Assembly: GCA_009746045.1 (NCBI GenBank)
Contig: RPFO01000389.1
Location: 1,004,804-1,068,803, forward strand
DNA length: 64,000 nucleotides
From: Mesostigma viride
Taxonomy: Eukaryota; Streptophyta; Mesostigmatophyceae; Mesostigmatales; Mesostigmataceae
Direction: 5' to 3'
Shown here in pieces: positions 1 through 11,933 of the stretch. The translations under genes and the position numbers were made by a program. The notes below the pieces were generated by a model. That model saw only the letters and a list, made by a program, of their open reading frames with translations. It was not told where the DNA came from and searched no databases. The first letter of the stretch is position 1; each line of letters opens with the position of its first letter.

Positions 1-260
1 GTTCAGGTATTCCCGACCTGTAGCGCAGCAGATTTCTGTTGGAAGGCATCCTAAGCATCGTGATAAAAGAAATCCGAACAATAGACATTCATGCTGCATC
101 TAAGGACATTATGGCATTTGTATATACTGCAAGTACATGTATCGACATTGCCGTGATTGCTAACCCCGACTCACCATGAACAGGAACTTTCCCTCTGCCT
201 CCATGAAATGTACTTCGTGAAATGTACTGTAATACATATGATGTACTACGATGATAATCA

Positions 261-875
261 TCCCAGCAAAGCCATAGTACACCTTCCGTTTCGACCGCCA
301 TGTCGGCCACTAGTCCGGATAGCTCAATGTGCACCTGACCTTGACACTAATCGCACAAACAGCCACAATTTTGCAAGCAAGAAGACATGGCTACCTCGGC
401 ATTTCATGAAATGTACTTCGTGAAATGCATTTCGTGAAATGTACTAAGGAACGTGATTGGCCGGCGTTCGCTCGCCAAATCTCGCAAAATGTACTAAGGC
501 ACGTGATTGGTCCCGCAAAATGTACTAAGGAACGTGATTGGCCGGCGAAGATTCTGTTTGCTGCAATTAAAATTCCCTACAGAATCTTCGCCGGCCAATC
601 ACGTTCCTTAGTACATTTTGCGGGACCAATCACGTGCCTTAGTACATTTTGCGAGATTTGGCGAGCGAACGCCGGCCAATCACGTTCCTTAGTACATTTC
701 ACGAAATGCATTTCACGAAGTACATTTCATGAAATGCCGAGGTAGCCATGTCTTCTTGCTTGCAAAATTGTGGCTGTTTGTGCGATTAGTGTCAAGGTCA
801 GGTGCACATTGAGCTATCCGGACTAGTGGCCGACATGGCGGTCGAAACGGAAGGTGTGCTATGGCTTTGCTGGGA
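261..875. repeat. Foldback: 297-bp inverted repeat with 21-bp loop
   Basis: Arms 261-557 and 579-875 are reverse complements (position x pairs with 1136-x) with only an occasional mismatch, for example in the GCCATAGTACACC stretch. The outer part of the right arm is the start of the plus-strand ORF at 802, so the left arm carries an inverted copy of that gene's 5' end. Each arm holds three direct copies of a GTACTAAGG-ACGTGATTGG motif (near 441, 491 and 522 on the left). A transcript through it would fold into a very long hairpin. It could be a foldback element, an inverted duplication, or a small-RNA precursor. Confidence 0.9.
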
Positions 876-1460
876 CATAATCGTGGCTATCTGCTTCCTG
901 GCTTTCGCTATCATGGTGATGGGACACCATGGGAAGCGCAAGTTCGCAGCCATAGTGCTAAGCGGCAGCACCCATGCCGGCAGCCTAGTGACCGACGAGA
1001 CGTTCGACTGTAAGTGCGGCCACGAGTGCATGAAGCCCATTAGAATATCACATCTCCAGGCATTGCGAAGCGCCTGGTTTTCGCCCGGGCGGAAGCAAGA
1101 GGACAGGAAGGCGGCGATAAAGCAGCAGCTGCACCAGGGGGGGTACGACGCCATAACCACGATGTCGTCATCTACTCGTCACAAGTTCGTTCATGGCGCT
1201 GGTTTTCGGTTCGTTCTCGACGGGGGAGTCAAGGATATGAACATAGGGTTTGTGACCCCTTTTCACTTTCGCGTTTCACTTTCGAGGCGGCCTTCAGGCA
1301 CTGCCTGAAAATTAGCAACCACGTTTGGAACTCTTCGGACCACCTGTGAAACTAATCACATTTGATGATGTGCTGGCGGGCCTGGGCATCGCATTTGAGC
1401 ATTACTTCGAGCAGGGCTCAACAAGCTCGATTCGCCAACTCAACCCGAAGAAGCCCTAAG
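802..1460 (+). pseudogene. Unrecognised protein with CxCGHxC motif, frameshifted
   Basis: The open frame 802-1308 gives 168 residues with a hydrophobic stretch at about residues 26-41 and a Cys cluster (CKCGHEC, about residues 72-78). Reading then continues sensibly in other frames: FEAAFRHCLKISNHVW near 1275-1325 and FDDVLAGLGIAFEHYF near 1360-1420. This suggests one or two indels. The Cys cluster followed by a helical segment ending in an F..CL.IS pattern resembles the N-terminal part of some eukaryotic transposase-like proteins, but I cannot name a family. A GT-type donor (GCG/GTAAGA) follows near 1465, so this may be an exon group. The first codons lie inside the foldback. Confidence 0.4.
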
Positions 1461-1719
1461 CTGCGGTAAGACATATATTTGTGTGGATGGCTCTTGATAT
1501 CATGCTGAATTTCTAGTCTTCTCTAGGTGGACAGTTCATGTGCAGCCATACAGGTCATCCATGTGTGTTTTAACCATGTTGCATGTGCCACAGATATTAT
1601 GAGCAGTATTTACTAAGTGTGCTGGAGTCGTTGTTGCATGCTTGTTGTATTTCACAGTTCACGCCTGCATGAACGCATCGTTGATACTAATGATTATTCA
1701 TATTGCATGACTGTTCTAT

Positions 1720-3730
1720 TGGGGACGCCGCGCTTGATGTCACAACGTGGCCGAAAGGGTGCATCCACCGCTGACGGCCGGTGGGTGAAATCGATGGACG
1801 CATTTCCGAAGAAGCCAGCCGCGGGCCACACCCATGGCGCGGGCGGGGCGCGGGCGGGGGCGGGGGCGGGGGAGAAGGCGCGGGTGCGGGCGCGGGCGCC
1901 ACCCAAGACGCGGGCGCGGGCGCGGGCCCGGGCGGGGCGGGGGCGGGCGCAGGCGCCGGCGCGGGTGCGGGCGCGGGCGCCACCCAAGGCGCGCGCGCGG
2001 GCGCGGGCGGGGTGGGGGCGCAGGCGCCGGCGCGGGTGCGGGCGCGGGCGCCACCGCCGACTTGGATGATGAGCCAGCAACCGAAGCCGAGAGGGAGAGG
2101 CACCGCTCTTCGAAGGTGTTCGATCTCGAAGTGTTTTGGGGCCCGGATATGACCGTGTATGTCCGCTGGCGCCTAGCCGCATCGGAGACGTTGGTAAATG
2201 CACCGGTGAACAAGTGGCAGCCCACAGGGCCTAATGGCGAGGCTTGTGACGGGGTCACGCCCATTGGGTACACCCCGCAGGGAGATCCTGTCTATGGGTG
2301 CCTCCTCATAGAGCGTGGCAAGGCCCCCAAAGGAAGTCCTGGTCTAGTGCCGCTTTTTGAATGGGACGAGGGCGGTGCCAGGAGATGTACCTGCGCTAGC
2401 CTTCACAGCCTTTTTCCTGACATCGTCGCCGCTGAGAAGCAGCAGTTGCTGGACGGATGGATTGAGCAGGTGCCAAAGTCCGTGGAGGATGTGCGTGCCA
2501 ACAACGAGAATCTGTTCGACATCATGGAGCAAAAGCTCAAAGAGAAGCGTGAACTGCAAGCGAACAAGGCGGTACCCTTACCGCTGCGATCTGCAGGCGA
2601 CCAGTCGGTTGCGCGGGCAACACGAGCACTGAGGCTGCCCATAAAACAAGTAATCTCACACGTCGCTTGCCCTGCCCGCGAGATTCAAGCGCAGATCAAC
2701 CGCGCATGTGCGCCCGCTGCGCGAGGGAGCACATCAACGGCAACGCCCGCTTTGCGCACACTGATTTCCGGCAGGCACACCTTCAAGGTGAATGGAAGCC
2801 TCATACGACGCAGCGACCTACTCGTTGTTAAGCGGCCAGCCGTCACCTGCGGGCAGGGAATGCCGTGGGCACCACACATGCTGGTGAAGGTCCTTGATCT
2901 GGAAGGCGATCGCACGGAGCGTGACAGCATTGTCGCCTCTCCTTACTACGCACCGTCGTGGACGGGCCAGTTTTCTAGAGTGACATTAGGTGGCGGCAGC
3001 GCAGGGATGACGGTCCCCATTTCTGATGTACACCTGCAGCACTGGACAGTGGGCGGTACGGCAGAGGTGCACCAGCCTGAGCTGATCAGTACCGGCAAAC
3101 TGTCAGCTGCCACGGTGGCGGCGTTGAAAGAGCACCCGCAGATTGACTTTGAGCATTACAAGACTGCCACCGCCGCCAGGGCAGCAGCAAAGGATGACTG
3201 CAATGCCTACTTTGCCGAGCATGGAGCACGTGCGCTTATCGGGATGCGCCTGTGTGCCCTGTTTCCGGGGATAGCGAGGAAGAGGGAGCGCTTCCATGGC
3301 TGGGTCACTAAGGTTCAGGAAAGGGGAGGTCACCTGCTCATCAAGGCGATGTGGGCTGATGGGCAGTGTGAGGACTATCATGCCCTGGCGGAGGTGACGC
3401 AGTTCGTGTGCGGCTGCCCACACCCAGTCGAGGCATTTGGCCGCGCTCGCTTCTTTCCACAGGAGCTAGGCTGGCACCGTGAACGCAGGTGATGGCACCC
3501 ACATAGACGATGCCGTCCCTGCTGTGCACAGTGACAGTGAAGGCGGGGAGGAGGAGGAAGAGGGAGAGAAAGAGGGGGAGAAAGAGGGGGAGGAGGGGGA
3601 GGAGGAGGGAGGGGGAGGGAGAGGGAGGGAGAGGGGAGGGAGAATGGGAGGGGGAGGGGGAGGAGGAAGAGGGAGAGGGAGAGGGAGAGGAGGATGCGGA
3701 ATGGGAGCCGGGGATGACTGGTAGATGAGA
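1720..3730 (+). CDS. Hypothetical protein with Gly/Ala-rich and acidic tracts
   Basis: The longest open frame runs 1834-3492; the part from about 2065 (DEPATEAERERHRSSKVF) onward looks like ordinary coding sequence of about 475 residues. Upstream it enters a GC-rich GCGGGC repeat where the frame is uncertain; an alternative start region near 1740 reads MSQRGRKGASTADGRW. A short coiled stretch (residues around EQKLKEKRELQ) is visible near 2527-2560. At the 3' end the sense appears to shift frame near 3475 into NAGDGTHIDDAVPAVHSDSEGG followed by a Glu/Gly-rich tail to about 3723. No family is recognised. It may be the second half of the gene starting at 802, or a separate gene. Confidence 0.45.
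1834..2062. repeat. GC-rich GCGGGC simple repeat
   Basis: Nearly pure G and C built from GCGGGC/GGGGCG units, including two long near-identical blocks around GCGGGTGCGGGCGCGGGCGCC. It encodes Gly-Ala or Arg-Ala runs depending on frame, so the reading frame through it cannot be trusted. Confidence 0.9.
3540..3715. repeat. Purine-rich GGGAGA tract
   Basis: Almost 180 bases of G and A only (GGGAGA/GAGGAG units). Read in the frame entered after a likely frameshift near 3475 it gives a Glu-Gly-Arg-rich C-terminus. Confidence 0.9.
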
Positions 3731-3734
3731 CGGT

Positions 3735-4139
3735 GCCATCTACCGGCGCATGGAATGAAGTGGTAGACAAGTTTACTCATGGTTGTCGGCAAGTAGAGCA
3801 TGCACGCCTGGCCTAGCTGAATTTAAATCAATGAGTTGAGTTTGGAGAGGCTGCATTTTGCTTGGATGAAGAATGTGTTAGCATGGCCAAACTTTTATGG
3901 CTTGTAGCCAAATCCTCTTGGGGTATGTGCACAGTGTACTAGCGGTGTTGTGCAATTGCGAGGATTCCTGTCTTGTAGCGATGTGGCCTCTCACCCTGCA
4001 GCCTGGTAGATGTGTTGGCATGCAGCCACCCATCATTGGTCATCCGATCTGGTGTGATTTGCATTTGCACACCTTGTATTAAGGCCATGATATGATGATG
4101 TCTTGTTATTTTTAATGTGTATATGCGAAAAGAGGCATA
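3735..4139. other. AT-richer non-coding stretch, no gene seen
   Basis: Only short chance ORFs; no motif, repeat or element end recognised before the tandem array. Confidence 0.6.
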
Positions 4140-4905
4140 ATATGCTTGTATATAGTGCTAGCAAATGTCACTACCTTTACCTATGCCTGACCTTACAAGT
4201 TGAGGATGGTCTAATGTAGTGGCAAACAGGTTATTTACAACAATTCACAGTTTTCTGACATAGTTTGAGGCAACTATACTTACCAAAATGCTTGAAAAAG
4301 GCAAAAATTGCACCATTTATGCTAGCAAACGTCACTATTTTGAGATCAAACTGGGCCCAAACTTGGCCCATGGTCTAATCTAGTGGTGTTTAGGTTGCTT
4401 CCAACATTTCATAGCTTTCTGACATAGTTTGATATTGTTTAGTAGCTTACACTGAGCAAAATGCTTGAAAATGGCAAAAAATGCACCATTTATGCTAGCA
4501 AACGTCACTATTTTGACGTCAGACTGAGCCCAAACTTGGCCCATGGTCTAATCTAGTGGTGTTTAGGTTGCTTCCAATATTTCATAGCTTTATGACGTAG
4601 TTTGATATTGTTTAGTAGCTTACACTGAGCAAAATGCTTGAAAATGGCAAAAAATGCAGTATTTATGCTAGCAAACGTCACTATTTTGAGTTCAGATTGA
4701 CCCCAAACTTTGTGCATGGTCTATTCTAGTGGTAATTAGGTTGCTTGCAAATATCCATGATGGTTTGACGTGATTTAGTACTGTTTCCTATTTATTACTA
4801 TTTAATTTAATTTAAAATGACAAAAATGTACCTTTATTGCTAGCAAATGTCACCAAGATGACGTCCGATCGATACCAAACTTTGTACGAGATCTATTTTG
4901 GTTGC
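4140..4905. repeat. Tandem repeat, about 173-bp unit, five copies
   Basis: The landmark GCTAGCAAA-GTCAC occurs at about 4157, 4321, 4494, 4668 and 4839, giving spacings of 164, 173, 174 and 171. Each unit also carries AATGCTTGAAAATGGCAAAA and a GGTCTA-CTAGTGGT block. The middle two copies are most alike, the outer ones more diverged. The unit length is close to a nucleosome repeat, as in many satellites. Confidence 0.9.
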
Positions 4906-4983
4906 AAACATCATGCATGACAATTTTCAGCATAAAAAGACAAACTTCGGTACGAAGTACATTTTGCGTGCTGGAGTACATTC

Positions 4984-6645
4984 TTAATGGCTGGTAGGGA
5001 CAGCACGACCGTGCGCCTGGAAAGTAATGCTGCAGGCCGCAAAATCCACATGATGTCCGGCAGCCAGCAACCCATGAACGGACAGCAATCGCGCGTGAAG
5101 GGCCGGGACGTAAAGGGAGTCATACAGCGGGATCACGTGGGATCCCAGCCTCAGGTTCACAGCCCCCCAGCCGTGAGCCGTCATGTTGCCACCTGAGCCA
5201 GTAATGGGCAGCTGCGCCTCATGTGACAGACCGGGGCCAAAGTCCTCGAGATGGGGCGTCATGTGGCGACTCGCGCCGCTGTCAATGACCCATTCCTGCG
5301 CAGGAGCTGTCGGCGATGCGGCAGCCGGGCAGCGAGACGCCTCTGTGGCGCACGCCTGGAGGCCCCCTCCAGGGCGCACATGCTGGATCGACCGGCCAAG
5401 AGGAGAGGACCCGTAGCCGGCGTCAGTTGCATAGGCGTACGTCGGATCCACCGGAGGAGGCGGAGGAGTATCTGCCGCGGTGTGGTTAGCGCGCGCGGAG
5501 TTGCCGTCACGGACGTGGGAGGGACGCTGGGCAGGGTACTTCGTCCAACACGTGTCGACGGTATGACCCGGCTTATCGCAGACCGGGCAAGGGGGCCCGC
5601 GGCCCCGCCCATTGCCCCCCCCCACTGCCACCACCTCGATCACCAGAGTGAGGGCCAGCGCGCCCCCCGCGCCCCCCACGACCCCTCCCAGTGTTGGCAG
5701 AATTGCCGTCGCTGTGGCCCGGGCCGGTGCCGTAAGTGCCGTCGCCGTTGCCGCGGCCACCGCGGCCGCCCGCCCGCCCCAGACCGCGCCCCCGGCCGGA
5801 GACCTGTGAAAGGCCTGGCCAGAGGCCGGGGCGTCTGGCGCGAGGTATCCGCCGGTGAGGAGGTCCTCTACCTCTATAAGACGGTGACGGAGACCTGTGA
5901 TGGTCGTTTCGGCCCCGAGGCGCAAAGCCACCACGAGGGGCCGGTACTCGGCACGAAGGCCACTTAATACGCCGGCCAGGAAGACCTCCAAAGGGAGGTC
6001 TACGTGGGCGACTTGGGCCCGTGCGTAGAGAAGCTCCGACCGGGTAACATACGTGTCGACACCCTCGCGTGAAGCTTGGGCAAGTTGCGACAGCTGCTTC
6101 CGCAGGGACAACCGCAACGACTCGGTGACCTTTGAATCGCGGTAGCGCAACACCAAATCCGCCATGACGGCGCTCCCGCGGTGTTGCTCGGGGGCCAGGA
6201 GGCGCACGCGCTCCTTGGCGTCTCCCGCCAGGCGGCCCAGCAGAGCCACATACAACAGGCGGTCTAGCGGCGCGTTATGCCGACGGCCCTCGAGTACATC
6301 AAGGAGCCCGGGAAACAGGTCGACGTGCGCGGTAAAATGGTCCAAAAAGGATGGAAAGTGGAGATGATCCCTGCCATCAAACGCAGGAACCGACCGAACA
6401 TCGCGCAAAAGAGCTTTACACTCGTCATACGACGCAAAGCCCGGGCCGGCGGCCAGCCGAGCGCCGGGCGGACCCATACCCGCCTCACCCGGGGGCAACA
6501 TAGCATGAGCGCCCAGGTCGCGCGTAGCAGAAGCGAGAGAAGCGGCCAGCTCCTCCTCACATGCGTTGTTGGCTGTTACAGCGGCAGCGGCGGCAGCAGC
6601 GGCGGCAGCAGCGGCGGCTGCCGTAGCAGATCTGGTGGTTGCCAT
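4984..6645 (-). pseudogene. Copia-type gag-protease fragment, truncated in protease
   Basis: A 553-residue open frame starts with an Ala-rich run, followed by a UBN2-like Gag region (about residues 60-270), a CCHC zinc knuckle (CPVCDKPGHTVDTCW) and the retropepsin active site VIDSGASRHMT near residue 450, with YVPALHARLLSVHGL after it. This is the standard Ty1/Copia gag-PR order. The frame stops at 4984 directly after the protease; integrase, RT and RNase H are absent, so the element is 3'-truncated. The junction sequence near 4940-4980 (GTACATTTTGCG) resembles a motif in the foldback at 261-875. No LTR could be assigned upstream. Confidence 0.85.
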
Positions 6646-8268
6646 GAATGCAAGTCTGCGTCGACCCCAAAGATCGCCTCAAAAAAGGCTGGCAACACTG
6701 GCGTAGCCAACAGAGTAAAAAAGAAATCCGGTTCCTGCCGGGAACCGAACGCAGGTCTTCGATAGTCGAGGCTGATAGGTGCTACGACCGAGGCAAAACT
6801 GAAAACGTACCAAAAAAGGCGAAATTTGCCAATATATCCAGTGGCAATAGTGGAGCAGCACCGGCCAGGTGCGCACCGAAACGGGTTTAACGCAGGTAGA
6901 AAGACCGCGAACCGGATGCGTATGATGAAGCCGATACCATGTCATAATAACAAAAATTTATTCCTTATAATATCATACGGCAAACTTGCTCATCCTCGAA
7001 AATGTTGTCCTCGGCCAGAGAACCAGCTGCTGGAAGCAGTGCGAGATAGTGAGAGAGCCCAAATAAAAATGGTCACGTCATTATATACAAATGACGAGCT
7101 AGCGGGCAGTAGCAGAGTGTGCATGCCACACGCCACGTGTGTTCACTGCGTGTCCACCACGTGGTCTACACAAGTTATGACCAATCACAACAAAATTGTC
7201 CAAGTAGCAAACCAGCTAACACAAGGACTAATTATTTCTTGACGGAAAACTCATTCCGTACAACTCCACAACATCTAGTCTAGTCAGTATCTAAATTCTG
7301 CCACACATGTAAATACTTTGACCAAACTATTTACTTATTCCTGGGCAGGTGTATCGATACTTCTGACACCGTCCCCCTAGCGAAAGGCGAACGAGACGAT
7401 CCAGATCTCAATGCATTTACGTATGTGCTACTATAATACGCCATAAGCCATTTACACAAACCCGTTTACTCCAGGAATAGAGGAAGGAAACACAACTACA
7501 CTGCCATGACCCAAGCTAATATGTGTTAATTCATTTAGCACATGCCGGGTGCCACCACGAGGGGTAGAACGTGCATAAATGGTCACCAACGGTCCAGCAT
7601 GCTTGGGCCGACCTGGCCCTCGCCTACAAATGCACAGATGCACGCTGGTCCACTACATTCTACCCGAAGGATAAGGACCACTAATAAAGTACGCGGCGCG
7701 ACGCCCAAAAGCATCCAATGCACCACGGTACTGTTACGAGGACAACAGTGTCCCAGTACAAGCTACACGTAAACCTAGGAATGACCGAGGCAAAGGACCT
7801 AATTTCCTTCCGTAACTACAACGGATTGTTACGCGCGCGACGTAACACCTCCCCCCCCCACAAAGGTAGGGAGCCCTCTCCCTACGCACAGGGAGGAAAC
7901 CAAGGGGTAGGAATAGCCTAACGCACCCAGCACACGCCAACACAATCGACAGGCCATCCAAGATACAAAGCACCAACAAGTTAACTCGGTTCCACCCCGA
8001 GTGGTGTAGGGTTAACCAGCACCAAGCCTGGTGGGAGGATCCCCTAACTGCCTGGCGCAGAGGCCTTGCCGGGAGGGACGGCACTGGGCAGGACACACAG
8101 AGTGAACAAAGTCAGCACCAAGGACCAAGAACGACCAATCAACTGGCCAGAATATGAAGGCGACTCTATATACCGGAGGGACAACACCCTCAGGTCGGAC
8201 CTAAGGCCCTCTATCTAGTTGCCATCAGTCTGGTAGGTGCCACGCGAGGCCAGCAGAACATCCAGATA
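6646..8268. other. Region without recognised gene
   Basis: The 5' flank of the Copia fragment (on the minus strand) and beyond. ORFs are short and repeat-like. There may be a decayed LTR here, but no matching terminal pair was found. Confidence 0.5.
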
Positions 8269-9277
8269 CTACGCATGGTAGTGGGCCACGTCGTCCGCGT
8301 TATCATGCCTATCTACAGTGAGGAAAACATCGGCCCACACGCCATCAGGAAAAAGGCCCAGAAAGGCCCAGTAATACCTATGCTGCGTAAGGACCACCTG
8401 GCCACGGGCCCAGTCTAAGAAGCCACAGGCAAAGAGGCGTAGGAAAGGCTCTACCGCGATCAAACAGAGAGCCCGAAGGAGTAGGCGATGGTACCGGATC
8501 CGATGACGCAGACCCGTCGGGAAGAACAAATCTAGCAGAGGCTCCACGTTAGCCGGCCACAACCTGATGTGCCGAATCTCACGTGAGCGCCACCGACGAG
8601 CGCACTGTCGCGACCCGAACGTCTCTAGATAGTCGCTGGCCCGAGGGGGAGGATGGCCATGCACGGGAATCCAGGCCCTGGCCCGGGAGGGGCACTGGGC
8701 GGCGGGCATCCCACTCCAGGAGGGGCTGCAGGTGCACCGCGCCATACGTAGCACCAGGCGCAGCAGGATACTCGACCGTAAGGACATCTGAGGCCATAAT
8801 GCCCAGAGGCGGAGGGTAAGCCCACTGGTAACCACCGTAGGTGTCCAAGTCGTTATGACGCCTAGCCCAGCGATACAGGACTCGCCGAACCAGGATCTCA
8901 CCCTGGAACACAGGATCTGCTAAAATAACCATGTCACAAGGAGGCCGATCGGTATCAATGGGTAGGCTACGGTCACGCGGCGCCCGACACACCTGGGAAA
9001 ACCCATAGGACATGGGCGAAATGGACAGCTCAGCAGCGACGCGCGGTAGGTAACACTGTCGGCAGGCGTGCGCCGACATACCGTACCCAGGAACGGGCGA
9101 ATCTCGCGACTCCGGCGTAGCATGCACCACGGAGGGGGCACGTTCCCGGTCGCCGTGGGACAACTCCCTTAAGGAGTCGGCAGCGCGGAGGGAGCGATGA
9201 TCAATGCCGCTGGACCTAACAACCGCAGCCAGCGAGCGCGGGGCCGAAGGAGCAGGAACCGAAACAGGGGTAGGATC
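8269..9277 (-). pseudogene. Unrecognised protein, one frameshift
   Basis: Two minus-strand frames join into one protein of about 330 residues. From about 9277 to 8640 it reads through PVPGYGMSAHACRQCYLP and ILVRRVLYRWARRH; after a shift near 8640-8660 it continues RASDYLETFGSRQCARRW to FLTVDRHDNADDVAHYHA and stops at 8269. An in-frame stop lies just upstream of about 9277; the first in-frame ATG is internal (GYGMSAHAC), so the start is uncertain. No family recognised. It sits downstream, on the same strand, of two other unknown ORFs and the Gypsy element. Confidence 0.4.
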
Positions 9278-9599
9278 CTGCAGTTAGCGAGCAGCCAGAA
9301 CTGTGAGTTCCTGGTCTCTCACGCCACACACAACGGGATGAGCCAAAGTTGCAAAGGCAGCAACCTTTTAACCCGTGCACCAAGCCACGACCACGGTGAG
9401 CGGTTCCACGTCCAATGTGGGAGCCTCGGTTCGTGCTTGCCAAGATAGCTGGTCATCCCCCATGACCAAGCTATATCCTTTGCGTTGTTCCTCGTTCCCA
9501 TCGGCGTGACGAGGCACGTGCAGGCAGGCAAGCAAATCCACAACGTCCACTGGCATCAGTGCAGGGCCAGGACGAACTGGATTTGCCTAGACTCTGCAA

Positions 9600-10850
9600 C
9601 CTAGGAAGTACAGGACCTGTCACAAGCCTGCAAGGCCTAGTATCCTTGCAGACCTGTGCCAGTCCTGTATTCCACCAGCCACAGGCTGCTGCTCCTCTGG
9701 CCTACGTGGACCACAGTCACGTGATAGTCAGGCTAAGCCTGTGCAGGCACGGCCTGCCACGTGTCCTGTCCACTATACCAGAGGACTGTACCCTAGTCGG
9801 CCACGGACGGCTAGGACTTCGGGACCTCATATCTTTCTCGTCCCTTGTCTGTTTCAGGCGGTCAGCACGGCGTTGGAAAGGTCTTTCCAAACTGCATCCA
9901 CTTAGCATATTGGTTGCCCAAAATGCTAACTCCTGCACAGGCGCAGAGGACGCCGGCACCGCAGGAGGCCGCGACGGACCCGCCACCGCAGGAGGCCGCG
10001 ACGGACCCGCCACCGAAGCTGACGCCCCTGCCTCCGCTGGAGGCGCACCCTCGGGCCACATGTTGAAAATGGGGCCCGTAGGGACAGGCACCTTACCATA
10101 AAACTGGCTACCATCCAGACTCCAGTCTGGCACTGGAATCCGCTGCGGGGGACCCCCCTCCCAGAGCCTGGGAAGCCCGCTCGCATCGCCAAAGAAGCCC
10201 CGCGACGACTGCGACTGAGCTTGTGGAGGCTCGGGAGCAGCGACGGCGGGCGCGGTCGCAGGGGCAGGAGACTCGCGCAGAGGCACCGGTACGGCGGTCA
10301 CAGGCGCGGAGGCAGCAGGAGGCGTAGGAGCCGCAGCAGCCGACGAAACCACAGCGACCGAGGGCTCGCACTGAGGAGCAGGCGAAGCCGTAGTCGCCGA
10401 GGCAACAGGAGGGGTAGGCGAAGCAGCAGCGACAGCAGACGACTGAGACGCCATGAAGGCCCCGAATGCCGAGGCTAAGGACTGGAGTTAGCATATTGGG
10501 ACGCCAATGTGCTAGTTGGATGCAGGATGAGGAGACCTTTCTAACGCCGTACTGACCGCCTGAAACAGACAAGGGACGTGAGAGTTATCAGGTCCCGAAG
10601 TACTGCCGACCGGCGGCAGCGGCAGTGCACACCGAGGTCGCCGTGGACAGGACACGTGGCAGGCAGGGCCTGCACAGGCTTAGCCTGGACCATCACGTGA
10701 CTAAGGTCCACGGAAGCTGAGGACGCAACGGTCCTGTGGCTAAGTAGAGACCAGTAGGCCAGTCGCGGGCTCTGCAAGGATACGCATCCGTGCAGAGCTG
10801 TGACAGGAACTGGTGATACCTAGTCACGGGATGTCAGAGGTCCTTAACGC
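9600..10850. repeat. Imperfect inverted repeats flanking an ORF
   Basis: About 9600-9945 and 10480-10850 are inverted, diverged copies. Shared blocks include GAGTTAGCATATTGG, the GGCGGTCAG(C/T)A(C/G)GGCGTT region and GACAGGACACGTGGCAGGC. The 530 bp between them contain the ORF starting at 10454. This could be the ends of one element or an inverted duplication of a flanking repeat. Confidence 0.7.
9717..10454 (-). CDS. Ala/Pro-rich unknown ORF between inverted repeats
   Basis: 245-residue open frame beginning MASQSSAVAAASPTPP. Residues 1-85 are low-complexity Ala/Pro/Ser; a distinctive segment follows (SGLPRLWEGGPPQRIPVPDW, about 88-115), then a 12-residue tandem repeat (PSRPPAVAG). The last part reads into the left inverted repeat and may not be coding. 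No recognised domain; a Gag-like accessory role is possible but unproven. Confidence 0.35.
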   Translation of the reverse strand: MASQSSAVAAASPTPPVASATTASPAPQCEPSVAVVSSAAAAPTPPAASAPVTAVPVPLRESPAPATAPAVAAPEPPQAQSQSSRGFFGDASGLPRLWEGGPPQRIPVPDWSLDGSQFYGKVPVPTGPIFNMWPEGAPPAEAGASASVAGPSRPPAVAGPSRPPAVPASSAPVQELAFWATNMLSGCSLERPFQRRADRLKQTRDEKDMRSRSPSRPWPTRVQSSGIVDRTRGRPCLHRLSLTIT

Positions 10851-11118
10851 TGCCTGCAGCAAGGCTGCAAGGTAGCGGTAAGCTGAGCTCTGGCAAGGTA
10901 GCGGTGCACTGTGCGAGGCCGACGGGAGATGCCTTAGGGCACGATGGAAATGAGGTAACATAAAGCTATGGCCTAAGGCAGGTCAAGGCAGTTCTTTGCC
11001 GACGCACCGTGGTTGTCACTTGGAGTGAGCAAGCCAGCGAGAGCGTTACCTGGGGCGAGGAGCAAAGGTTGCAAGCCAAGCGACCTAGGTCCTAACAGTC
11101 GCGACAAGGACCAGGAGC

Positions 11119-11880
11119 TCACAGCAGCTGCCTGGCCGGAGTCGCTAAATACTGGATCTGGGCCTGCATTGCAGACCCAGTGGCCGCAAGGTGGGCAGAC
11201 TCTGGATCCACGCCCGGAGGGGTAGGTGACGGCTCCAACGACACACGTCTGGTCGACACCGGCGATGATGGAACAGGAGAAGGCGCCGACACTGAGGAGG
11301 AGGAAGCTGCGACTGAGGCCGAATACTCTGGAGTGTACTGCGACTCAACCGGTGCATCCAGAGGAGAAGGATCGCCATATGCTAACATACCCGCAGACTG
11401 GTCCGCAATCTCCATGAACTCGACCGCCCGCAGGAGGTCACAGGGGTTGTCATCTAACTCAGCGTCTCCTTCTGCCGGGAGCCACTGAAAAACCTCCCTG
11501 AGGCAAGAGCGCCCCACAGGGGTAGAAAGGTAGGAGAAAATCCTGGGACACTGGAGGATGGCATCTATCTGCCCAAGGGCAGGGCAGCGAGACCCACACT
11601 CAAGGAGACAGTGTCCAGCGTCGTCGAAACCATGGACAACCAACTGCTGCGGGTCCTGTGGGTCCGGTCCAAACCAGGAGACCCCGAAGAGGGCGGCCCG
11701 AACCAGAGCAGCATGCATGACTCGCCTGCAGGGCAGAATGGATGCGGCCACCAGGGTAGCTGGACCTGGAGACCCACCGGCCCGGAAGGACCTCATAATA
11801 TAGCTCCGGATCAGGAGCCGGCGGCAGGGACTCCAACGGAGGGGTAGGCTCTGACATGACGGCTGCGGAGGGGAGGGGAC
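11119..11880 (-). pseudogene. Unrecognised ORF downstream of the Gypsy element
   Basis: The likely start is MSEPTPPLESLPPAPDPELY near 11858, in a frame that shifts near 11730 into RVMHAALVRAALFGVSWFG and continues to the stop at 11119. The C-terminal third is Ser/Pro-rich and acidic. It begins only about 70 bp after the Gypsy polyprotein stop, on the same strand, so it could be an extra 3' ORF of that element or belong to a different one. No family recognised. Confidence 0.35.
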
Positions 11881-11933
11881 AACCAACCACCCGTCGACAG
11901 CAGACATAACATAAGAGAGGAGAAGGCCTACAA

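Noticed and set aside
1617..2273. Pro/Ala/Arg-rich ORFs on both strands
   Set aside because: The GC-only repeat has no stops in any frame, so these ORFs are by-products.
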